Made by a program: the position numbers and the translations under genes | In this document: positions 62,869 to 64,000 of the stretch, one piece after another | Layout of the letters: each line of letters opens with the position of its first letter | Position numbering within the stretch: position 1 is the stretch's first letter | Notes under the pieces: generated by a model | Databases searched by the model: none | Told to the model about the DNA's origin: nothing | What the model saw: only the letters and a program-made list of their open reading frames with translations | Origin: Loxodes magnus | Taxonomy: Eukaryota; Ciliophora; Karyorelictea; Loxodida; Loxodidae | Assembly: GCA_946699065.1 (NCBI GenBank) | Contig: CAMPDV010000107.1 | Location: forward strand, 62,001 to 126,000 | Direction: 5' to 3' | DNA: 64,000 nucleotides

Positions 62869-64000
62869 AAATAGAATTTTAAGTAAATTAAAATAAGTTT
62901 GACTGAAATAGAATTTAAGAAAATTAAAATAAGTTTGACTGAAATAGAATTTTAAGTAAATTTAAAATAAGTTTGACTGAAATCGAATTTAAAGTAAATT
63001 AAAATAAGTTTGACTGAAATCGAATTTTAAGTAAATTTAAATAAGTGTGACTGAAATAGAATTTTAAGTAAATTAAAATAAGTTTGACTGAAATAGAATT
63101 TTAAGTAAATTAAAATAAGTTTGACTGAAATAGAATTTAAGAAAATTAAAATAAGTTTGACTGAAATAGAATTTTAAGTAAATTAAAATAAGTATGACTG
63201 AAATAGAATTTTAAGTAAATTAAAATCAGTTTAACTGAAATAGAATTTTAAGTAAATTTAAATAAGTGTGACTGAAATAGAATTTTAAGTAACTTTAAAA
63301 TAAGTGTGACAGAAAAAGAATTTTAAGTAAATTAAAATAAGTTTGACTGAAATAGAATTTTAAGTAAATTAAAATAAGTTTAACTGAAATAGAATTTTAA
63401 GTAAATTTAAATAAGTGTGACTGAAATAGAATTTTAAGTAAATTAAAATAAGTGTGACAGAAAAAGAATTTTAAGTAAATTAAAATAAGTTTGACTGAAA
63501 TAGAATTTTAAGTAAATTAAAATAAGTTTAACTGAAATAGAATTTTAAGTAAATTTAAAATAAGTGTGACAGAAAAAGAATTTTACGTAAATTAAAATCA
63601 GTTTGACTGAAATAGAATTTTAAGTAAATTAAAATAAGTGTGACTGAAATAGAATTTTAAGTAAATTAAAATAAGTGTGACTGAAATAGAATTTCAAGCA
63701 AATTAAAATCAGTTTGACTGAAATAGAGTTTTAAGTAAATTAAAGTAAAATTGACTGAAATAGAATTTAAGAAAGATAAAATAAGTGTGACTGAAATAGA
63801 ATTTAAGTAAATTGAATAAGTTTGATAGAAATAGAATTTTAAGTAAATTAAAATCAGTTTGACTGAAATAGAATTTTAAGTAAATTGAATAAGTTTGATA
63901 GAAATAGAATTTTAAGTAAATTAAAATCAGTTTGACTGAAATAGAATTTTAAGTAAATTAAAATAAGTTTGACTGAAATAGAATTTTAAGTAAATTAAAA

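Larger units (their letters stand above)
1..64000. repeat. 37-bp AT-rich satellite DNA array (whole window)
   Basis: The entire window is a head-to-tail array of a 37-bp monomer, about 1,730 copies, all in the same orientation. Each monomer reads GTTTGAC or GTGTGAC, then TGAAATAG, AATTTTAAG, TAAATT and AAAATAA. The common form has 18 A, 13 T, 5 G and 1 C, so about 16% GC. Monomers of 35, 36 and 38 bp come from small deletions or an extra A or T in the A/T runs. No base run in the window departs from this unit, and both ends lie inside the array, so its true length is unknown. There is no gene: forward frames stop within about one monomer, and reverse frames in the consensus stop about every 111 bp. 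Arrays like this are characteristic of eukaryotic heterochromatin. The species and chromosomal location cannot be read from the sequence. Confidence 0.98.

Noticed and set aside
1..64000. CRISPR array, because the unit (37 bp) is in the range of CRISPR direct repeats
   Set aside because: There are no spacers. Monomers abut directly and nothing unique lies between them, and no cas gene is present.
1..64000. Protein-coding repeats or small ORFs on either strand
   Set aside because: The consensus has stops in all three forward frames within one monomer, and on the reverse strand the two TTA sites close each frame about every 111 bp. Any short open stretch is chance.
1..64000. Telomeric repeat or plasmid iterons/replication origin
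   Set aside because: The unit is not a G-rich telomere motif, and iteron clusters have a few copies next to a replication gene, not more than a thousand copies with no gene.
1..64000. CENP-B box
   Set aside because: The established motif needs a CpG-containing TTCG...CGGG core. No GGG or such core occurs in any monomer I read.
1..64000. Splice acceptor-like CTATTTCAG on the reverse strand of each monomer
   Set aside because: It is simply the complement of CTGAAATAG in the repeat, with no exon-like open frame attached.
1..64000. Promoter, TATA-box and terminator-like A/T strings
   Set aside because: In 84% AT sequence such matches occur in almost every monomer and carry no positional information.

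Overview
The whole 64-kb window is one uninterrupted satellite DNA array. It is a head-to-tail tandem repeat with a basic period of 37 bp, roughly 1,730 copies, all in one orientation, running off both ends of the window. I found no gene, RNA gene, transposon, CRISPR array or unique sequence in it. Forward frames meet a stop within about one monomer. Reverse frames are closed about every 111 bp, because the two TTA trinucleotides of the consensus monomer are in register with each other and 37 is not a multiple of three.

The monomer is very AT-rich (6 G/C in 37 positions of the common form) and strongly asymmetric between strands (about 5 G to 1 C on the + strand). Its landmarks are a GACTGAAATAG block followed by a short dyad, ATTTTAA-GTAAA-TTAAAAT. 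An array of this length and order is typical of eukaryotic constitutive heterochromatin (centromeric, pericentromeric, subtelomeric or sex-chromosome). I cannot name the organism, and nothing in the sequence supports a prokaryotic reading.

Monomers differ by recurring diagnostic variants, such as GATAGAAATAG, GACAGAAAAAG, TCGAATTTAAAG, TACGTAAATT, ATAAATTTAAG, GAGATTTAAG, AAGCGTGAC and GTTACTG. Using these as tracers, the array resolves into nested and overlapping multi-monomer duplications. Approximate layout: 1-3.2 kb, heterogeneous left zone with private variants; 3.2-13.3 kb, a long 5,947-bp-spaced duplication with embedded 777-bp and 406-bp tandem duplications; 14.6-17 kb, a 551-bp copy and a 961-bp-spaced duplication; 17-22.8 kb, an 1.89-kb block repeated 3,885 bp away with an internal 739-bp duplication; 23-31 kb, 1,450-bp and ~5,006-bp spaced duplications; 31-42.4 kb, copies spaced 6,315 and 9,645 bp, plus a triplicated ~880-bp block at 33.4-36.6 kb; 42-46 kb, 1,411-, 409- and 148-bp events; 46-58.6 kb, 1,850-, 406- and 5,463-bp events; 58.7-62.9 kb, a clean 2,097-bp tandem duplication whose central part also occurs at 50-51.2 kb.

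The pattern suggests growth by unequal exchange or replication slippage acting on blocks of 4 to more than 100 monomers, with local patchwork replacement resembling gene conversion. All repeat coordinates come from reading by eye. The spacings were checked at diagnostic bases; block edges are approximate.
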